Of a stretch of DNA of 64,000 bases, positions 35,814 to 45,746 are shown one piece after another (the first letter of the stretch is position 1; the number at the start of each line of letters is the position of its first letter). A program made the translations under genes and the position numbers. Location: NCBI GenBank assembly GCA_025458105.1, contig JALOTD010000031.1:50640-114639 (forward strand). The letters are read 5' to 3'. Below the pieces are notes generated by a model. That model saw only the letters and a list, made by a program, of their open reading frames with translations, ran no database searches and was not told the origin of the DNA. The stretch comes from Tabrizicola sp. (GTDB lineage Bacteria > Pseudomonadota > Alphaproteobacteria > Rhodobacterales > Rhodobacteraceae).

Positions 35814-36807
35814 TGTCGTAGACCACTTCCAGCGAAGGCTTCACGGCTGCGAACTTGCCACGCATGTCCGCATCCGAAGCCGGCATCAGCACGAAATCGG
35901 CTCCCGTCGTCTCGGCGCTGAACAGGCCCAGAAGACCGTCCTGCGACAGCGGTCTTGGGCGTACCGGCGGGGCTTCGGCCACAGCCATCCCAAGCGCCTC
36001 GAACATCGGGCCCCACTGCGACTCGTAGCTTCCAACAATCTGATAATTCGCGGATTTCTTGCGCAGGTCATCGTCTTGCGGGATCGCGGCCAGGACGGGG
36101 ATGCCCACCGCTTCTGCAAAGGCCGCAGCCTCTCCCGAACCATCGTCCTTGTTGATCACAAGCCCGGCGATGCCTACATTGCCGCCAAGCTTGCGGAAAT
36201 ACTCCACCGCCGAACAGACGTTGTTGGCCACATACAGCGACTGCAGGTCATTCGACCCGACCAGGATCACCTTCTGAGCCATGTCGCGGGCAATCGGCAG
36301 GCCGAACCCACCGCACACCACGTCGCCGAGGAAATCCAGAAGCACATAGTCAAAGTCCCAGTCATGGAACCCAAGCTTTTCAAGGAGTTCAAAGCCGTGG
36401 ATGATCCCCCGGCCCCCGCAGCCGCGGCCCACTTCCGGCCCGCCTAGCTCCATCGCGAAGACGCCGCCGCGCTTGAAGCAGACATCGCCGATCTTTACCT
36501 CTTCCCCGGCCAGCTTCTTGCGGGTCGAGGTCTCGATGATCGTGGGGCACGCCTTGCCGCCGAACAGAAGGCTCGTGGTATCCGATTTCGGATCACAGCC
36601 GATCAGCAGCACGCGCTTGCCCATCTCGGCCATCATGTGGGAAAGGTTGGCCAGCGTAAACGACTTGCCGATCCCACCCTTGCCGTAGATCGCGATGATC
36701 TGTGTCTTCTTCGACGGCGGGTCCTGCGGAATTTCCAGCGTCGGCTCTTCGTGCGCTTCGTCGCGAAGGCGGGCGTCGAAGTCCTTCAGGTTCGGGACGT
36801 CGTTCAT
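35806..36807 (-). CDS. bchX: Chlorophyllide a reductase iron protein subunit X
   Basis: The 333-residue NifH-like ATPase delivers electrons to BchYZ. The P-loop is [23 protein letters not shown] (residues 41-63). The two Cys that hold the [4Fe-4S] cluster lie in [14 protein letters not shown] and [14 protein letters not shown]. The N-terminal extension of about 33 residues is normal for BchX and distinguishes it from BchL. The ATG overlaps the bchC stop (ATGA). Confidence 0.98.
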   Translation of the reverse strand: MNDVPNLKDFDARLRDEAHEEPTLEIPQDPPSKKTQIIAIYGKGGIGKSFTLANLSHMMAEMGKRVLLIGCDPKSDTTSLLFGGKACPTIIETSTRKKLAGEEVKIGDVCFKRGGVFAMELGGPEVGRGCGGRGIIHGFELLEKLGFHDWDFDYVLLDFLGDVVCGGFGLPIARDMAQKVILVGSNDLQSLYVANNVCSAVEYFRKLGGNVGIAGLVINKDDGSGEAAAFAEAVGIPVLAAIPQDDDLRKKSANYQIVGSYESQWGPMFEALGMAVAEAPPVRPRPLSQDGLLGLFSAETTGADFVLMPASDADMRGKFAAVKPSLEVVYDNA

Positions 36808-37748
36808 GCGTGCGCACTCCAGTCGAGGATCATTTTCAGGCAGGCCGGATCGGTGAAGGCGGTCTGGTAAGCTCCCGCCGCATCAATGACGGGCCGGGTA
36901 TGAGTGATCAGGCCCGCCAGCGACAACGCGCCGGATTCGATCAGGGCGCGGGTCGCGACCAGATCTTCCGGTGCCCATTCCGAGGCAATGCGGAACCGGG
37001 CCTCTTTCATGAAGGCGGGCGGGAAGGCGAAGGCGACAGGCTCGGTGTAGAAGCCCGCCAGCACAACCTCACCCCCCTTCGCGAGCCGCATGATCAGCTG
37101 GTCCAGCAGGCCCTTCGCGCCGCTTGCGTCATAGATTGAACGGTAGTCGCGGCGTGGGTCGTCTTCCGGGGCAATGACGGCGTAACCCGTTGCGCCGGAA
37201 CGTCTTTCGGGGTTCACTTCCCACACGGTGGGCGGCTTGCCCCCTGCAGCAAGCGTCAGGCGGGCCAGAAGGCGGCCCAGCGTGCCGTGGCCGACGATCA
37301 AGTCGGGAAGCGCCGTGTTGAAGCCCGCCAACGCGTGCCGCGCGGTCGCGGCCAGCGCCAGAAGCGCACCCTCTGCCCCCATGCCGGGGTCGATCCGGGC
37401 CACGCGTTGGGCCTTGGTGACGAGATGACGCGAGGCACCGCCGAAGAGGCCCTTCACATTGCCGGCAAAGCAGTTGGCGCCAGGGACAAATACAGTCTCA
37501 CCTACGCCAAAGCCGGTACCGGCCCCGGCCTCGACCACGCGGCCCGCAGCCTCATATCCCGGAACCAGCGGATATCCCATGCCCGGGAAGGGCGGCATCG
37601 TGCCGGACCAGAACAGCTTTTCCGTCCCGGTCGAGATGCCCGAATGCTCGACTTCGACCACCAGATCCTCGGGGCCTGGCGCCGTCAGGCCCAGGCTTTC
37701 CAGCCCCAGCTCTCTTGCTCCATGGAGGATCACCGCCGTCGTCTGCAC
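36804..37748 (-). CDS. bchC: Bacteriochlorophyllide 3-hydroxyethyl dehydrogenase
   Basis: The 314-residue zinc-type alcohol dehydrogenase relative oxidises the C3 hydroxyethyl group to acetyl in the late steps to bacteriochlorophyllide a. It starts [19 protein letters not shown] and contains [30 protein letters not shown] and the nucleotide-binding block [16 protein letters not shown]. The length equals that of R. capsulatus BchC. Two PpsR operators lie just upstream. Confidence 0.97.
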   Translation of the reverse strand: MQTTAVILHGARELGLESLGLTAPGPEDLVVEVEHSGISTGTEKLFWSGTMPPFPGMGYPLVPGYEAAGRVVEAGAGTGFGVGETVFVPGANCFAGNVKGLFGGASRHLVTKAQRVARIDPGMGAEGALLALAATARHALAGFNTALPDLIVGHGTLGRLLARLTLAAGGKPPTVWEVNPERRSGATGYAVIAPEDDPRRDYRSIYDASGAKGLLDQLIMRLAKGGEVVLAGFYTEPVAFAFPPAFMKEARFRIASEWAPEDLVATRALIESGALSLAGLITHTRPVIDAAGAYQTAFTDPACLKMILDWSAHA

Positions 37749-37806
37749 GTCTCATTCCCCCGGGTCGCGCCGCGTGACCGTACTTGGTCCCTATGGCCTT
37801 CCTGGG

Positions 37807-37850
37807 TGTAAGTCTAGAGTTACAGACAGTACTGTCAATTAAATTAGACA
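37807..37850 (-). promoter_or_regulatory. Tandem PpsR/CrtJ operators and bchC promoter
   Basis: Two exact TGT-N12-ACA palindromes lie at 37807-37824 and 37833-37850, 8 bp apart. On the minus strand TTGACA (37833-37838) lies inside the upstream site and, 16 nt on, TAGACT (37811-37816) lies inside the downstream site. Repressor binding to both would mask the -35 and -10 elements. This is the classic bchC arrangement in Rhodobacter. Confidence 0.93.
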
Positions 37851-37865
37851 GTCTCTGAGCAGAAT

Positions 37866-38984
37866 CTAGGCAGGATGTGTCGCCAAAAGGGCAGATGTGA
37901 CAAAGGGCCGATAAGAGCGGGCCGACTGAGTGATCTCAAATCCTGCGGCGCGGGTCATTTGCGCAATCTCGACCCCAGATCGAGTCCGCCCGGTCTGCAT
38001 GGCCAGCGTGTAGACCGCGAAATAGACATCTGTCGCCGCATCGGGCCGGTCGCCGCCCGACATCGGCTCTGAGATGATTAGCCGACCCCCGGGAGGCAGG
38101 GCCTGGAAGCAGGCCGCCAAAAGCGCCGCCACGGTAGAATCGGCATGGTCGTACAAGACCCGGATCAGACTGATCGCATCGGCGCCTTCCGGCAGGGGAT
38201 CGTCGCGAAAGCTGCCGGGGATGATCTCCACCCCCTCGCCCAGCCGCGCAGCGGCCCCGGCGACGACGGCGGGCAAGTCGAACAATCGACGACGAATTCC
38301 GGGATGCGCACGACCGACGGCATCCAGAAAGGCTCCGGTCCCGCCGCCCACGTCCATCAGCGTGCCGATCCCGCTAAAGTCGACCAGCCGCAGCGTGTCC
38401 TCGGCCACCAGCGCCTGACTGTCGGCCATCAAGGCCGAATAGCGCACAGCCAGCGCTGGATCGGCCGCCCCGCCCGCACCAAAGACATAGGGCCAGAACC
38501 CGGCTAGTTCCGGCTGGGTCTCGCCCTTGAAGAAAGCCACGGGGTCTGTCAGGTCGCGGTACAGGACCGGGTGGTGGCGCACCATCGCCTCCAGTCCCGG
38601 CACGGTCAGGAAGGCCGCCCCGCGCGGGGTCAGATGCCAGGCTTCGCCCTTCCGCCGCATCAGCCGCAGCGCCGCCCCCGCCTGGGCCAAGACCGCCATC
38701 CGGTCCATCGGAAGGCCGCACAGTTGCGCCAGCCGCGCCGTGGTCAACGGCCCCTCGACCAGCCGGTGCAGCACGCGAAGCTCGACCAGCGCCAAAAGGG
38801 CCTGGCTTTGCACAAAGCCCGAAACGATGGAAAAGAGCGCCTCACCCTCGCCCTTGGCGATCCGGCTAAGACCTGGCACGCGGGCGCAGAACCGGTGAAA
38901 CCAGGGCTGCAGTGCCAGCCGCGCCGCCCAGCCCGGGCCAATCCTGCGCTGGGGCAGACCCGCGTCAAGGCCCGCCTCGGTCAT
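37866..38984 (-). CDS. crtF: Demethylspheroidene O-methyltransferase
   Basis: The 372-residue SAM methyltransferase converts demethylspheroidene to spheroidene. The C-terminal Rossmann domain has [21 protein letters not shown] and [14 protein letters not shown]; the catalytic-region block is [17 protein letters not shown]. The N-terminal dimerisation domain is typical of plant-type O-methyltransferases. ATG 38984 overlaps the crtE stop (ATGA). Confidence 0.95.
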   Translation of the reverse strand: MTEAGLDAGLPQRRIGPGWAARLALQPWFHRFCARVPGLSRIAKGEGEALFSIVSGFVQSQALLALVELRVLHRLVEGPLTTARLAQLCGLPMDRMAVLAQAGAALRLMRRKGEAWHLTPRGAAFLTVPGLEAMVRHHPVLYRDLTDPVAFFKGETQPELAGFWPYVFGAGGAADPALAVRYSALMADSQALVAEDTLRLVDFSGIGTLMDVGGGTGAFLDAVGRAHPGIRRRLFDLPAVVAGAAARLGEGVEIIPGSFRDDPLPEGADAISLIRVLYDHADSTVAALLAACFQALPPGGRLIISEPMSGGDRPDAATDVYFAVYTLAMQTGRTRSGVEIAQMTRAAGFEITQSARSYRPFVTSALLATHPA

Positions 38985-39874
38985 GTCGCCCCGGTGGCCC
39001 GCACCGCCTGCGCGCCCAGATCGACCGGAGTCATCTTCTCGGCATAGGCGCGCACCATGCCGGCCAGCCGCGCTTCGCCCGGGCAAGACGGGATCGAGGC
39101 AATCGCACCCCCCAGAATATCCTTCAGATGCCGCACCGCGCCATGAACGCCCATCAGCGCCACCGCATTCGGGCGACCATGCACGGCATCCTGTCCGGCG
39201 GGCTTGCCCGTCTCGGCCTCGGTCAGCAGCGCATCCTTCAGATCGTCGGCCACTTGGAAGGCCTCGCCGATCCGCGCGCCCAGTTCCTCCCAGGGCTCGG
39301 GCTCCTGTCCTGCCGCAATCGCACCCATCTGGGTGGCCGCGATGAACAGCGCCCCGGTCTTGGCCCGGTGATAGGCACCCAAATTGACGTTGGATTCAGA
39401 TTCCCAGCCCTGCCCGGCGCAAATACCGCCCGGCATACCGGTGCGCTGCGCCAGGGAAAGGACCAGCCGCAAGGCCCGGTCCGGCGCGACACCGCCTGCC
39501 CGCGCCAGCACCTCGAAGGCCAGCACGATCAGACTGTCGCCCGCAAGAATCGCCAGAGGTTCGCCATAGGCCCGGTGGACCGACGGCTTGCCGCGCCGGG
39601 TGTCGGCATTGTCGAAGGCAGGCAAGTCGTCGTGGACCAGGCTTGCGCAATGGATCAGCTCCAGCGCCGCCGCAGCCGCGCTGGACAGCCCTGGCCGGTC
39701 GTCGCCGCAGGCAAGCGCGACCGACAGAAGTATCGTCGGCCGGATCCGCGCGCCCCCCGACATCGTCGCATGGTCCAGCGCCGCCGCCAGGCGCTGCGGC
39801 GCATCCACACCCATGCCCTGCCCCAGTATGACCGCGTCACGCAGGGCGGTTTCGATTCGGGAAGACAGGTCCAT
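38981..39874 (-). CDS. crtE: Geranylgeranyl diphosphate synthase
   Basis: The 297-residue prenyltransferase makes GGPP for carotenoids and the bacteriochlorophyll tail. The first aspartate-rich motif is [22 protein letters not shown] and the second is [13 protein letters not shown] 39874 has GAAAGGTG upstream. It opens the leftward superoperon crtEF-bchCXYZ-pufQBALMX. Confidence 0.96.
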   Translation of the reverse strand: MDLSSRIETALRDAVILGQGMGVDAPQRLAAALDHATMSGGARIRPTILLSVALACGDDRPGLSSAAAAALELIHCASLVHDDLPAFDNADTRRGKPSVHRAYGEPLAILAGDSLIVLAFEVLARAGGVAPDRALRLVLSLAQRTGMPGGICAGQGWESESNVNLGAYHRAKTGALFIAATQMGAIAAGQEPEPWEELGARIGEAFQVADDLKDALLTEAETGKPAGQDAVHGRPNAVALMGVHGAVRHLKDILGGAIASIPSCPGEARLAGMVRAYAEKMTPVDLGAQAVRATGAT

Positions 39875-39942
39875 CGCGCACCTTTCGAAGGGGCCAGACA
39901 CCCTGGGTGCCCGGAGAGGAGTCTCGCACCGCCAAGGGACGA

Positions 39943-39984
39943 TGTAAACTAAAACTTACACTAAGCCGTTCGTTTCAGTTTACA
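39943..39984. promoter_or_regulatory. PpsR/CrtJ operators between crtE and crtD
   Basis: An exact TGT-N12-ACA lies at 39943-39960. A second copy at 39967-39984 reads CGT-N12-ACA, with one mismatch, and the two are 6 bp apart. They lie in the divergent promoter region, so one pair probably controls both crtEF and crtDC. Confidence 0.88.
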
Positions 39985-40012
39985 AGTCCGGGCGAGGGGA
40001 TAGAGTGGCGGC

Positions 40013-41587
40013 ATGAACCGAGACGGACCCAAGGTTGTGGTGATCGGCGCCGGGATGGGCGGGCTGGCGGCCGCGATCCGGCTGGCGGCCCAGGGCTGCG
40101 CCGTCACCCTGGTCGAGGCGCAGGCCGCACCGGGCGGCAAGATGCGCACCCTGCCCTCACCCGCTGGCCCGGTCGATGCGGGCCCGACTGTCCTGACATT
40201 GCGCGACGTGTTCGAGAACCTTTTCTCTCTTGCCGGCGAACGGCTTGAGGACCACCTGACCCTCCTGCCCCAGACAACGCTGGCCCGCCACTGGTGGCCC
40301 GATGGCAGCCAGCTTGACCTGACCGGCGACCCCGATACCGACGCCGCCGCCATCGCAGCTTTCGCCGGGCCTGCCGAGGCGCGGGCCTTCCGCCGGTTCG
40401 ACCGGCTGGCGCGGGACCTGCACTCTGCCTTCGAGGCACCTGTGATGCAGGCCCCGAAGCCCGACCTTGCGGCGATCCTAAAGGCCACGCTGGCGCGCCC
40501 CGCGCTGTGGCCTGCGCTTCTGCCGGGCCGCTCGCTGCAGGGCCTCTTGCGCGGGCAGTTCCGCGACCCCCGGCTTGCCCAGCTCTTTGCCCGCTATGCA
40601 ACCTATGTGGGCGGCAGGCCCACACATGCCCCCGGGGTGCTGGCGCTGATCTGGCGGGCCGAGGCGGCGGGGGTCTGGGCGGTGCAGGGCGGGATGCACC
40701 GGCTTGCGCTGGCGCTGGCCGACCTGGCGCGGCGGCTGGGGGTGGATGTTCGGCTCGCAACGCCCGCGCGACGTGTCTTGCGGCAGGGGGGGCGGATCAG
40801 CGGGGTGCAACTGGCGAGCGGCGCGACCCTGCCCTGCGCGGCTTGCGTCTTCGCGGGCGATCCTGCGGCCCTTACCGCTGGTCACCTCGGCGAGGGGCTG
40901 GAAGCCGCCCTGCCCCCGAAAGCCACCCAGCCCCGCAGCCTCTCGGCCTGGGTCTGGTCCTTTGCCGCCATACCGGAAGGTCCTTTGGCGCGGGACCTGA
41001 TCCACCACAACGTCCTTTTCCCAGACGATACTGACCGTGAGTTCGGTCCCCTTGGACGGGGCGAAATGCCCGAGACCCCAACCCTTTACATTTGCGCCGA
41101 AGACCGTGCCGGGGGGGGCCACCCGCAGGGCCCCGAACGGTTCGAGATCATCGTCAACGCCCCATCAGGCCGCCCCGACCAGCCGAAGGATTTCGCCCAA
41201 TGCCACGCCCGCACGTTCCAGACGCTTCGGACATTGGGGCTGACTTTCAGCCCAGAGCCTGGACCGCCGTCGCTGACGACGCCGGCCATGCTGGACAAAC
41301 TGTTTCCGGGCTCGGGCGGGGCGATCTATGGCCGCAGTCCGGAGGGGACCTTCGCAGCCTTCGCGCGGCCCCCGGCCCGGACCAGGGTGCCGGGCCTCTA
41401 CCTGGCAGGCGGGGGGGCGCATCCAGGGGCTGGAGTGCCGATGGCGGCGCTCTCCGGCAAGCATGCGGCAGAGGCGGTGATGAGCGATCTGGTCAGTGGG
41501 GGCCTGATTTCGGCATCCATGTCGGGCCGGACGGCTATGCCTGGTGGTACCTTGACGCGGTCGCCGACGACGGGGTCCGCGCGCTGA
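40013..41587 (+). CDS. crtD: Methoxyneurosporene/hydroxyneurosporene desaturase
   Basis: The 524-residue CrtI-family flavoprotein introduces the C3,4 double bond. The FAD motif is VVIGAGMGGLAAAIRLAAQGCAVTLVE, followed by GGKMRTL. The C-terminal block is PGLYLAGGGAHPGAGVPMAALSGKHAAEA. The last 30 residues overlap codons of crtC in another frame, which explains their low-complexity look. The stop at 41587 is 2 nt before the crtC GTG. Confidence 0.96.
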   Translation: MNRDGPKVVVIGAGMGGLAAAIRLAAQGCAVTLVEAQAAPGGKMRTLPSPAGPVDAGPTVLTLRDVFENLFSLAGERLEDHLTLLPQTTLARHWWPDGSQLDLTGDPDTDAAAIAAFAGPAEARAFRRFDRLARDLHSAFEAPVMQAPKPDLAAILKATLARPALWPALLPGRSLQGLLRGQFRDPRLAQLFARYATYVGGRPTHAPGVLALIWRAEAAGVWAVQGGMHRLALALADLARRLGVDVRLATPARRVLRQGGRISGVQLASGATLPCAACVFAGDPAALTAGHLGEGLEAALPPKATQPRSLSAWVWSFAAIPEGPLARDLIHHNVLFPDDTDREFGPLGRGEMPETPTLYICAEDRAGGGHPQGPERFEIIVNAPSGRPDQPKDFAQCHARTFQTLRTLGLTFSPEPGPPSLTTPAMLDKLFPGSGGAIYGRSPEGTFAAFARPPARTRVPGLYLAGGGAHPGAGVPMAALSGKHAAEAVMSDLVSGGLISASMSGRTAMPGGTLTRSPTTGSAR

Positions 41588-41589
41588 GC

Positions 41590-42429
41590 GTGATCGGATT
41601 CATCGGCTCGGTCTTCTCGCCCTGGTATCGCTGGTCGGGACGGCGGGTGCCGCAGGATCACGTCTGCCTGAACGTCGCCACCTATGGCCCTGGGGGCCGC
41701 TTCACGATGACCGATCGCGGCCGCGCAGCGCTGCAGCAGACCCCTGACCGGCTGCAGATCGGGCCGTCGTCGATGACCTGGACCGGACGCGAGCTGGTGG
41801 TCGAGGTGAACGAGATCTCCTCTCCTCCCATGATCTCGCGGGTCAAGGGAACGATCTCCCTGACCCCCGAAGCGATGACCGGGGTCGAGGCGCGGCTCAC
41901 GCCGGACGGGTCCCACACCTGGCGCCCCTTCGCCCCGATTGCCCGGGTGAAGGTGGACCTCTCTCAGGGTCACCGCTGGGAGGGGCACGGCTATTGGGAC
42001 GCGAATTTCGGCACGGCGGCGCTTGAGGCCGACTTTCGCTTCTGGACCTGGGGGCGGTTTCCGCTGCGGGACCGGACGGTCTGCTTCTATGACGCGACCC
42101 GGATCGACGGCTCGACCCTCGCCCTGGGGGTCGAGGTCGACCGGCGGGGCGAGGTGCGCGAGATCGAGCCGCCCCCTTTGACCCGCTTTCGACGGAGCGG
42201 CTGGCAGGTCCGGCGGGAGACACGGTCGGACCCCGGGTTCCGTCCAGGCCAGAAGATGAGCCTTCTGGACGCGCCCTTCTATTCCCGCTCCTTGGTCGAG
42301 ACCCGCATCGGGGGCGAGACCACGGTGGGCGTGCATGAGGCGCTGGACCTGACCCGGTACCGGCAAGCCTGGCTGAAGCCGATGATCGCCGTCAGGGTGC
42401 CGCGGCGCCGGGGGTGGTCGTTTGACTGA
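41590..42429 (+). CDS. crtC: Carotenoid 1,2-hydratase (hydroxyneurosporene synthase)
   Basis: From the GTG at 41590 the product has 279 residues, starting with IGFIGSVFSPWYRWSGRR after the initiator. It adds water at the C1,2 double bond of neurosporene or its relatives. Conserved blocks are DHVCLNVATYGPGGRFTMTDRGR, GHGYWDANFGTAALEADFRFWTWGRFP and MSLLDAPFYSRSLVET. In the same frame, codons upstream of the GTG, inside crtD, read GPDGYAWWYLDAV, which also looks CrtC-like, but no start codon lies near. The true start is therefore uncertain. Confidence 0.9.
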   Translation: MIGFIGSVFSPWYRWSGRRVPQDHVCLNVATYGPGGRFTMTDRGRAALQQTPDRLQIGPSSMTWTGRELVVEVNEISSPPMISRVKGTISLTPEAMTGVEARLTPDGSHTWRPFAPIARVKVDLSQGHRWEGHGYWDANFGTAALEADFRFWTWGRFPLRDRTVCFYDATRIDGSTLALGVEVDRRGEVREIEPPPLTRFRRSGWQVRRETRSDPGFRPGQKMSLLDAPFYSRSLVETRIGGETTVGVHEALDLTRYRQAWLKPMIAVRVPRRRGWSFD

Positions 42430-42434
42430 GCCAC

Positions 42435-42450
42435 TGTCCACGCGTGGACA
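42435..42450 (+). terminator. 16-bp palindrome after crtC
   Basis: TGTCCACGCGTGGACA is a perfect palindrome beginning 5 bp after the crtC stop and followed by TCCTTTT. It can act as a terminator and shares its CCACGCGTGG core with 9309-9318. The rest of the 105-bp gap to tspO contains only a repeat of the half-site (CGTGGACAT). Confidence 0.55.
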
Positions 42451-42534
42451 TCCTTTTGCGATCCAAAGAAATCAATAGGTTACCCGTGGACATTTAGCGC
42501 GCGTTAGGACTTGGGAAACGGTCTGACGCCCAAC

Positions 42535-43008
42535 CTAGACAGTCGCCTGCCGGGCCTGTTCGGGGTTCAAGCGCACAAGCGCAAGGTTCAGTGCGCCCGC
42601 CACGGTAACCCAGGCGACATAGGGCACGAACATCAGCCCGGCCCAGACATCCAGCGTGAAGAACACCACACAGGTCGCGGTGACCGACAACCAAAGGCCC
42701 GCCATCGGCACCAGCGAAGCGCGCATGCGTTTCAGGCCGAAGAAAACCGGGGTCCACAGCGTGTTGAACGCGATCTGCACTGACCAGAGGGCAAGGCCAA
42801 GGGCCGCGCCCTCGACCATGGCGGCGCGGGCGGCGGCCAGCGACATCAGCACGTAAAGCGAGGTCCAGGCCACCGGGAACAGCCAGTTTGGCGGAGTCCA
42901 GCTGGGCTTTTTCAGCGCCTCATACCAAGGGCCAGTCGGGAACAGCGCCCCAGTGGCGGCTGCAGCCCCGCAGGCGCAGAGGTAGATGAAGAATAGCGAC
43001 CAGTCCAT
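42535..43008 (-). CDS. tspO: Tryptophan-rich sensory protein TspO
   Basis: The 157-residue, five-helix membrane protein belongs to the TspO/MBR family. It contains PTGPWYEALKKPSWTPPNWLFPVAWTSLYVLM and LWSVQIAFNTLWTPVFFGLKR, the tetrapyrrole-binding signatures. In R. sphaeroides TspO represses photosynthesis genes in response to oxygen and may export or sense porphyrin intermediates. Its position between crtC and crtB is conserved. Confidence 0.96.
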   Translation of the reverse strand: MDWSLFFIYLCACGAAAATGALFPTGPWYEALKKPSWTPPNWLFPVAWTSLYVLMSLAAARAAMVEGAALGLALWSVQIAFNTLWTPVFFGLKRMRASLVPMAGLWLSVTATCVVFFTLDVWAGLMFVPYVAWVTVAGALNLALVRLNPEQARQATV

Positions 43009-43074
43009 GCGGGCTCTCCTTGATTGGTCCCAAGACTAGGCCGGTTGGGCGCTGGCACAAGGGCTGGATCGACG

Positions 43075-44082
43075 TCAGGCCGACAATCCGCGGTCGCGTG
43101 CCTCCAACTGGGCGAGGACAGAGAGCAGCGCCTCACTGCGCGCCCTTTGCGGTGCGGTGCGGGCGGCGGCCTGGACGAGGAAAGCGACTTCCGGTTCCGG
43201 CGGGGCGTGGAGCGTGGCCGGTTGCGGCATGACCCGGGTCGCCCCGGCCTTCAGGCTGGCGAGCATCAGCCAGCCGAGTTTCTGTCCCTTGGTCGTATGC
43301 GCCCGGGCCGTCACGCCGTCATGGCCCGCGCGGGCGACGGCACCGCCGATCCCGGCATAGATCAGCCGCGCGGCCATGATCCCCGGGCGACAGGCAAAGG
43401 GCAAGGCTGCGACCCCGGCCTCGGACCGGACATAAAGCTCATTGGCCTTGGCCAGAAGCCGGGCCGTCGCCCGACGGATGGGCGCATCGGGCCGGGGATC
43501 GGCGAGGAAGGCCTCGGGCTTGACCCCCGCCTCGCGCAGCCAGTCAAGCGGCAGGTAGATCCGGCCTGCGCGCGCATCTTCGCCCACATCGCGGGCGATG
43601 TTGGTCAGTTGCATGGCCAGGCCCAAGTCACAAGCGCGGGCCAGGGCATCGGCGTCGCGCACGCGCATCAGGACGCACATCATCGTACCCACGGCAGCGG
43701 CCACACGGGCAGAATAGGCAAGGACGCCGGGTAGGTCGTCATAGCGGCGGCCCACGGCATCCCAGGCCATGCCTTCCAGAAGGGCATCGGGCAAGGCGCG
43801 CGGCATCTCGAAGGTCTCGACGACGTCCGCAAAGGCGCGGTCGGCTGCGGCCTCGACCGGGCGACCCTGATAAACGCGGTCCAGCCGGTCGCGCAGGCGC
43901 AGGACGGCGGCGGCCTTGTCGCTGTGTTCATCCACTGCATCGTCCGCAAGGCGGCAGAAGGCGTAAAGCGCCAGCGCCGGGTCGCGGACTTTCGACGGCA
44001 ACAGGCGCGAGGCCGCGTGGAACGACAGGCTTCCCGTGCGGATCGCAGCGCGGCAGGCCTCTATATCCGCGGGGGCAATCAT
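43075..44082 (-). CDS. crtB: Phytoene synthase
   Basis: The 335-residue enzyme condenses two GGPP molecules to phytoene. The two Asp-rich motifs are ADDAVDEHSD (about residues 46-55) and ARDVGEDARAGRIYLPLDWL. It is coupled to crtI by ATGA. The gene pair runs left, away from crtA. Confidence 0.96.
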   Translation of the reverse strand: MIAPADIEACRAAIRTGSLSFHAASRLLPSKVRDPALALYAFCRLADDAVDEHSDKAAAVLRLRDRLDRVYQGRPVEAAADRAFADVVETFEMPRALPDALLEGMAWDAVGRRYDDLPGVLAYSARVAAAVGTMMCVLMRVRDADALARACDLGLAMQLTNIARDVGEDARAGRIYLPLDWLREAGVKPEAFLADPRPDAPIRRATARLLAKANELYVRSEAGVAALPFACRPGIMAARLIYAGIGGAVARAGHDGVTARAHTTKGQKLGWLMLASLKAGATRVMPQPATLHAPPEPEVAFLVQAAARTAPQRARSEALLSVLAQLEARDRGLSA

Positions 44083-45623
44083 TCGGCAGCCAGGGGAAGG
44101 GTGACGGGAGCGGCGCGGACCTTTGGCGCGGGGACCAGCTGGTCCAGGATTTCCGCGCTGCCGATCACGCCGGGGACGCCCGCGCCCGGGTGGGTGCCTG
44201 CACCTGTCAGGTAGAGCCCGGGGAGTTCTTCGGAGATATTGTGTGGCCGGAAATACGCCGATTGCAGGATGCGCGGCTCCAGCGAGAAGCCCGCGCCGAA
44301 GGGCGACAGGTAGCGCTGCTGGAAGGTCTCGGGTGTAAACACGCGCTCGGCGGTGATGCGGTCACGGAAGCCGGGGATCAGGGGCTCCAGCATGGCGGCG
44401 ACGCGGGCCTTGTAGGTTTCCGCGAACGTGCCCCAGTCGGCGGCGTTGTGGCCAAGGTGCGGGACAGGCGAGAGGGCGTAGAACGTGTCGTCCCCCGCTG
44501 GCGCGGCCGAGGGGTCGGTCACTGTCGGGCGATGGACATAAAGGCTCATGTCGTCGTCGATGCGGCCTGTGCGGAAGAGGTCGCGGATGTGCTCGCGGTA
44601 GCGGGGGCCGACGAGGATGGTGTGGTGACCGGCATCGGGCCACAGCGCGCGGGTGCCCTTGGTGCCGAAGTACCAGACGAACAGGCCCATGGACCAGCGG
44701 CTGCGGGCCATGCGCCGGTCGGTCCAGCGGCGTTTGGGGTGGTTGCGGAGGAGTTGGCCGTAGGTAAAGCCCGGGTCGGCGTTCGAGACGGTGACCTCGG
44801 CGGGGATCTCCTCGCCACTGGTCAGGCGGACGCCAGCAGCGCGGCCCTGGTGAACAAGGATCTCGTCGGCCTCGGTGTTCAGCCGCACTGTACCGCCCTG
44901 GCCTTGGATCACCCGCATCATGGCATCGGCGATGGCCTGGACGCCGCCCATCGCGTAGTGGACGCCGAAGGCGGATTCCAGATGGCTGACAAGCGCATAC
45001 ATCGAGGTGACGCGGAACGGATCGCCCCCGATGAAGAGCGGGTGGAAGCTGAGCGCAAAGCGCAAGGCTGGGTCGGTGACACGGCGAGCGGCATGGGCAT
45101 GGACGGACCGGTCGGCGCGGAACCAGGCAAATTTCGGCAGGACCTTGATAAGGTCGATAAGCTTGTGCATCGGGCGGCGGCCGAGGTCCTCGAACCCGAA
45201 ATGGTAGCGGGCGGTTGCGTCCTGCAGGAAGCGGTCGAAGCCCGCCAGGTCCTGCGGCGCGAGTCGGCGGACTTCGTCGCGCATGGCAGGGACACCCGGG
45301 CGCATGGTGAAGCGGCGGCCATCCTGGAAGCGGATCTCGTAGAACGGGTCGAGGGGCCGGAGGTCAACGTCGCGGTCGAAGTCGCGGCCGCAGGTGGCCC
45401 AGAGGTCGCGCAAGGTCTGCGGCACCGTGACGATGGTCGGGCCAAGGTCAAAGCGGTGACCCTGTTCGGTGATGGAGGAGCCACGCCCGCCCGCCCGGTC
45501 CAGCCGGTCGATCACGGTCACGCGCCAGCCCTTGGCGCCAAGACGCATGGCAGAGGCCAATCCGCCGAGGCCTGCGCCGATGACGAGGGCCTGGCCTTGG
45601 GCAAGGGGGGGTATCTGGGTCAT
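44079..45623 (-). CDS. crtI: Phytoene desaturase
   Basis: The 514-residue FAD enzyme desaturates phytoene to neurosporene, three steps in Rhodobacter-type enzymes. The FAD motif is VIGAGLGGLASAMRLGAKGWRVTVIDRLDRAGGRG. The C-terminal motif is GLYLTGAGTHPGAGVPGVIGSAEI. It opens the crtIB transcript behind the shared crtA/crtI operators. Confidence 0.97.
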   Translation of the reverse strand: MTQIPPLAQGQALVIGAGLGGLASAMRLGAKGWRVTVIDRLDRAGGRGSSITEQGHRFDLGPTIVTVPQTLRDLWATCGRDFDRDVDLRPLDPFYEIRFQDGRRFTMRPGVPAMRDEVRRLAPQDLAGFDRFLQDATARYHFGFEDLGRRPMHKLIDLIKVLPKFAWFRADRSVHAHAARRVTDPALRFALSFHPLFIGGDPFRVTSMYALVSHLESAFGVHYAMGGVQAIADAMMRVIQGQGGTVRLNTEADEILVHQGRAAGVRLTSGEEIPAEVTVSNADPGFTYGQLLRNHPKRRWTDRRMARSRWSMGLFVWYFGTKGTRALWPDAGHHTILVGPRYREHIRDLFRTGRIDDDMSLYVHRPTVTDPSAAPAGDDTFYALSPVPHLGHNAADWGTFAETYKARVAAMLEPLIPGFRDRITAERVFTPETFQQRYLSPFGAGFSLEPRILQSAYFRPHNISEELPGLYLTGAGTHPGAGVPGVIGSAEILDQLVPAPKVRAAPVTLPLAAE

Positions 45624-45638
45624 GGGGGAATGATAAGG

Positions 45639-45731
45639 TGTCTAACAAAATTTACAACTCTGCTGTTGCTGCGGCAAAACAACCCCTTTCTCTGCGGCGG
45701 TTTTGCGATAGACTGTCAATGCGCCGTTACA
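45639..45731. promoter_or_regulatory. Two PpsR/CrtJ operators between crtI and crtA
   Basis: Exact TGT-N12-ACA palindromes lie at 45639-45656, next to crtI, and 45714-45731, next to crtA. Their centres are 75 bp apart, so cooperative binding over a loop, or independent control of the two divergent promoters, are both possible. The second ends 3 bp before the crtA Shine-Dalgarno sequence. Confidence 0.9.
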
Positions 45732-45746
45732 CCTCCGGAGGGGCCG

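Noticed and set aside
44190..45746. N-terminal extension of crtA in the same frame
   Set aside because: It runs antisense through crtI; the CrtA homology and ribosome-binding site start at 45747.
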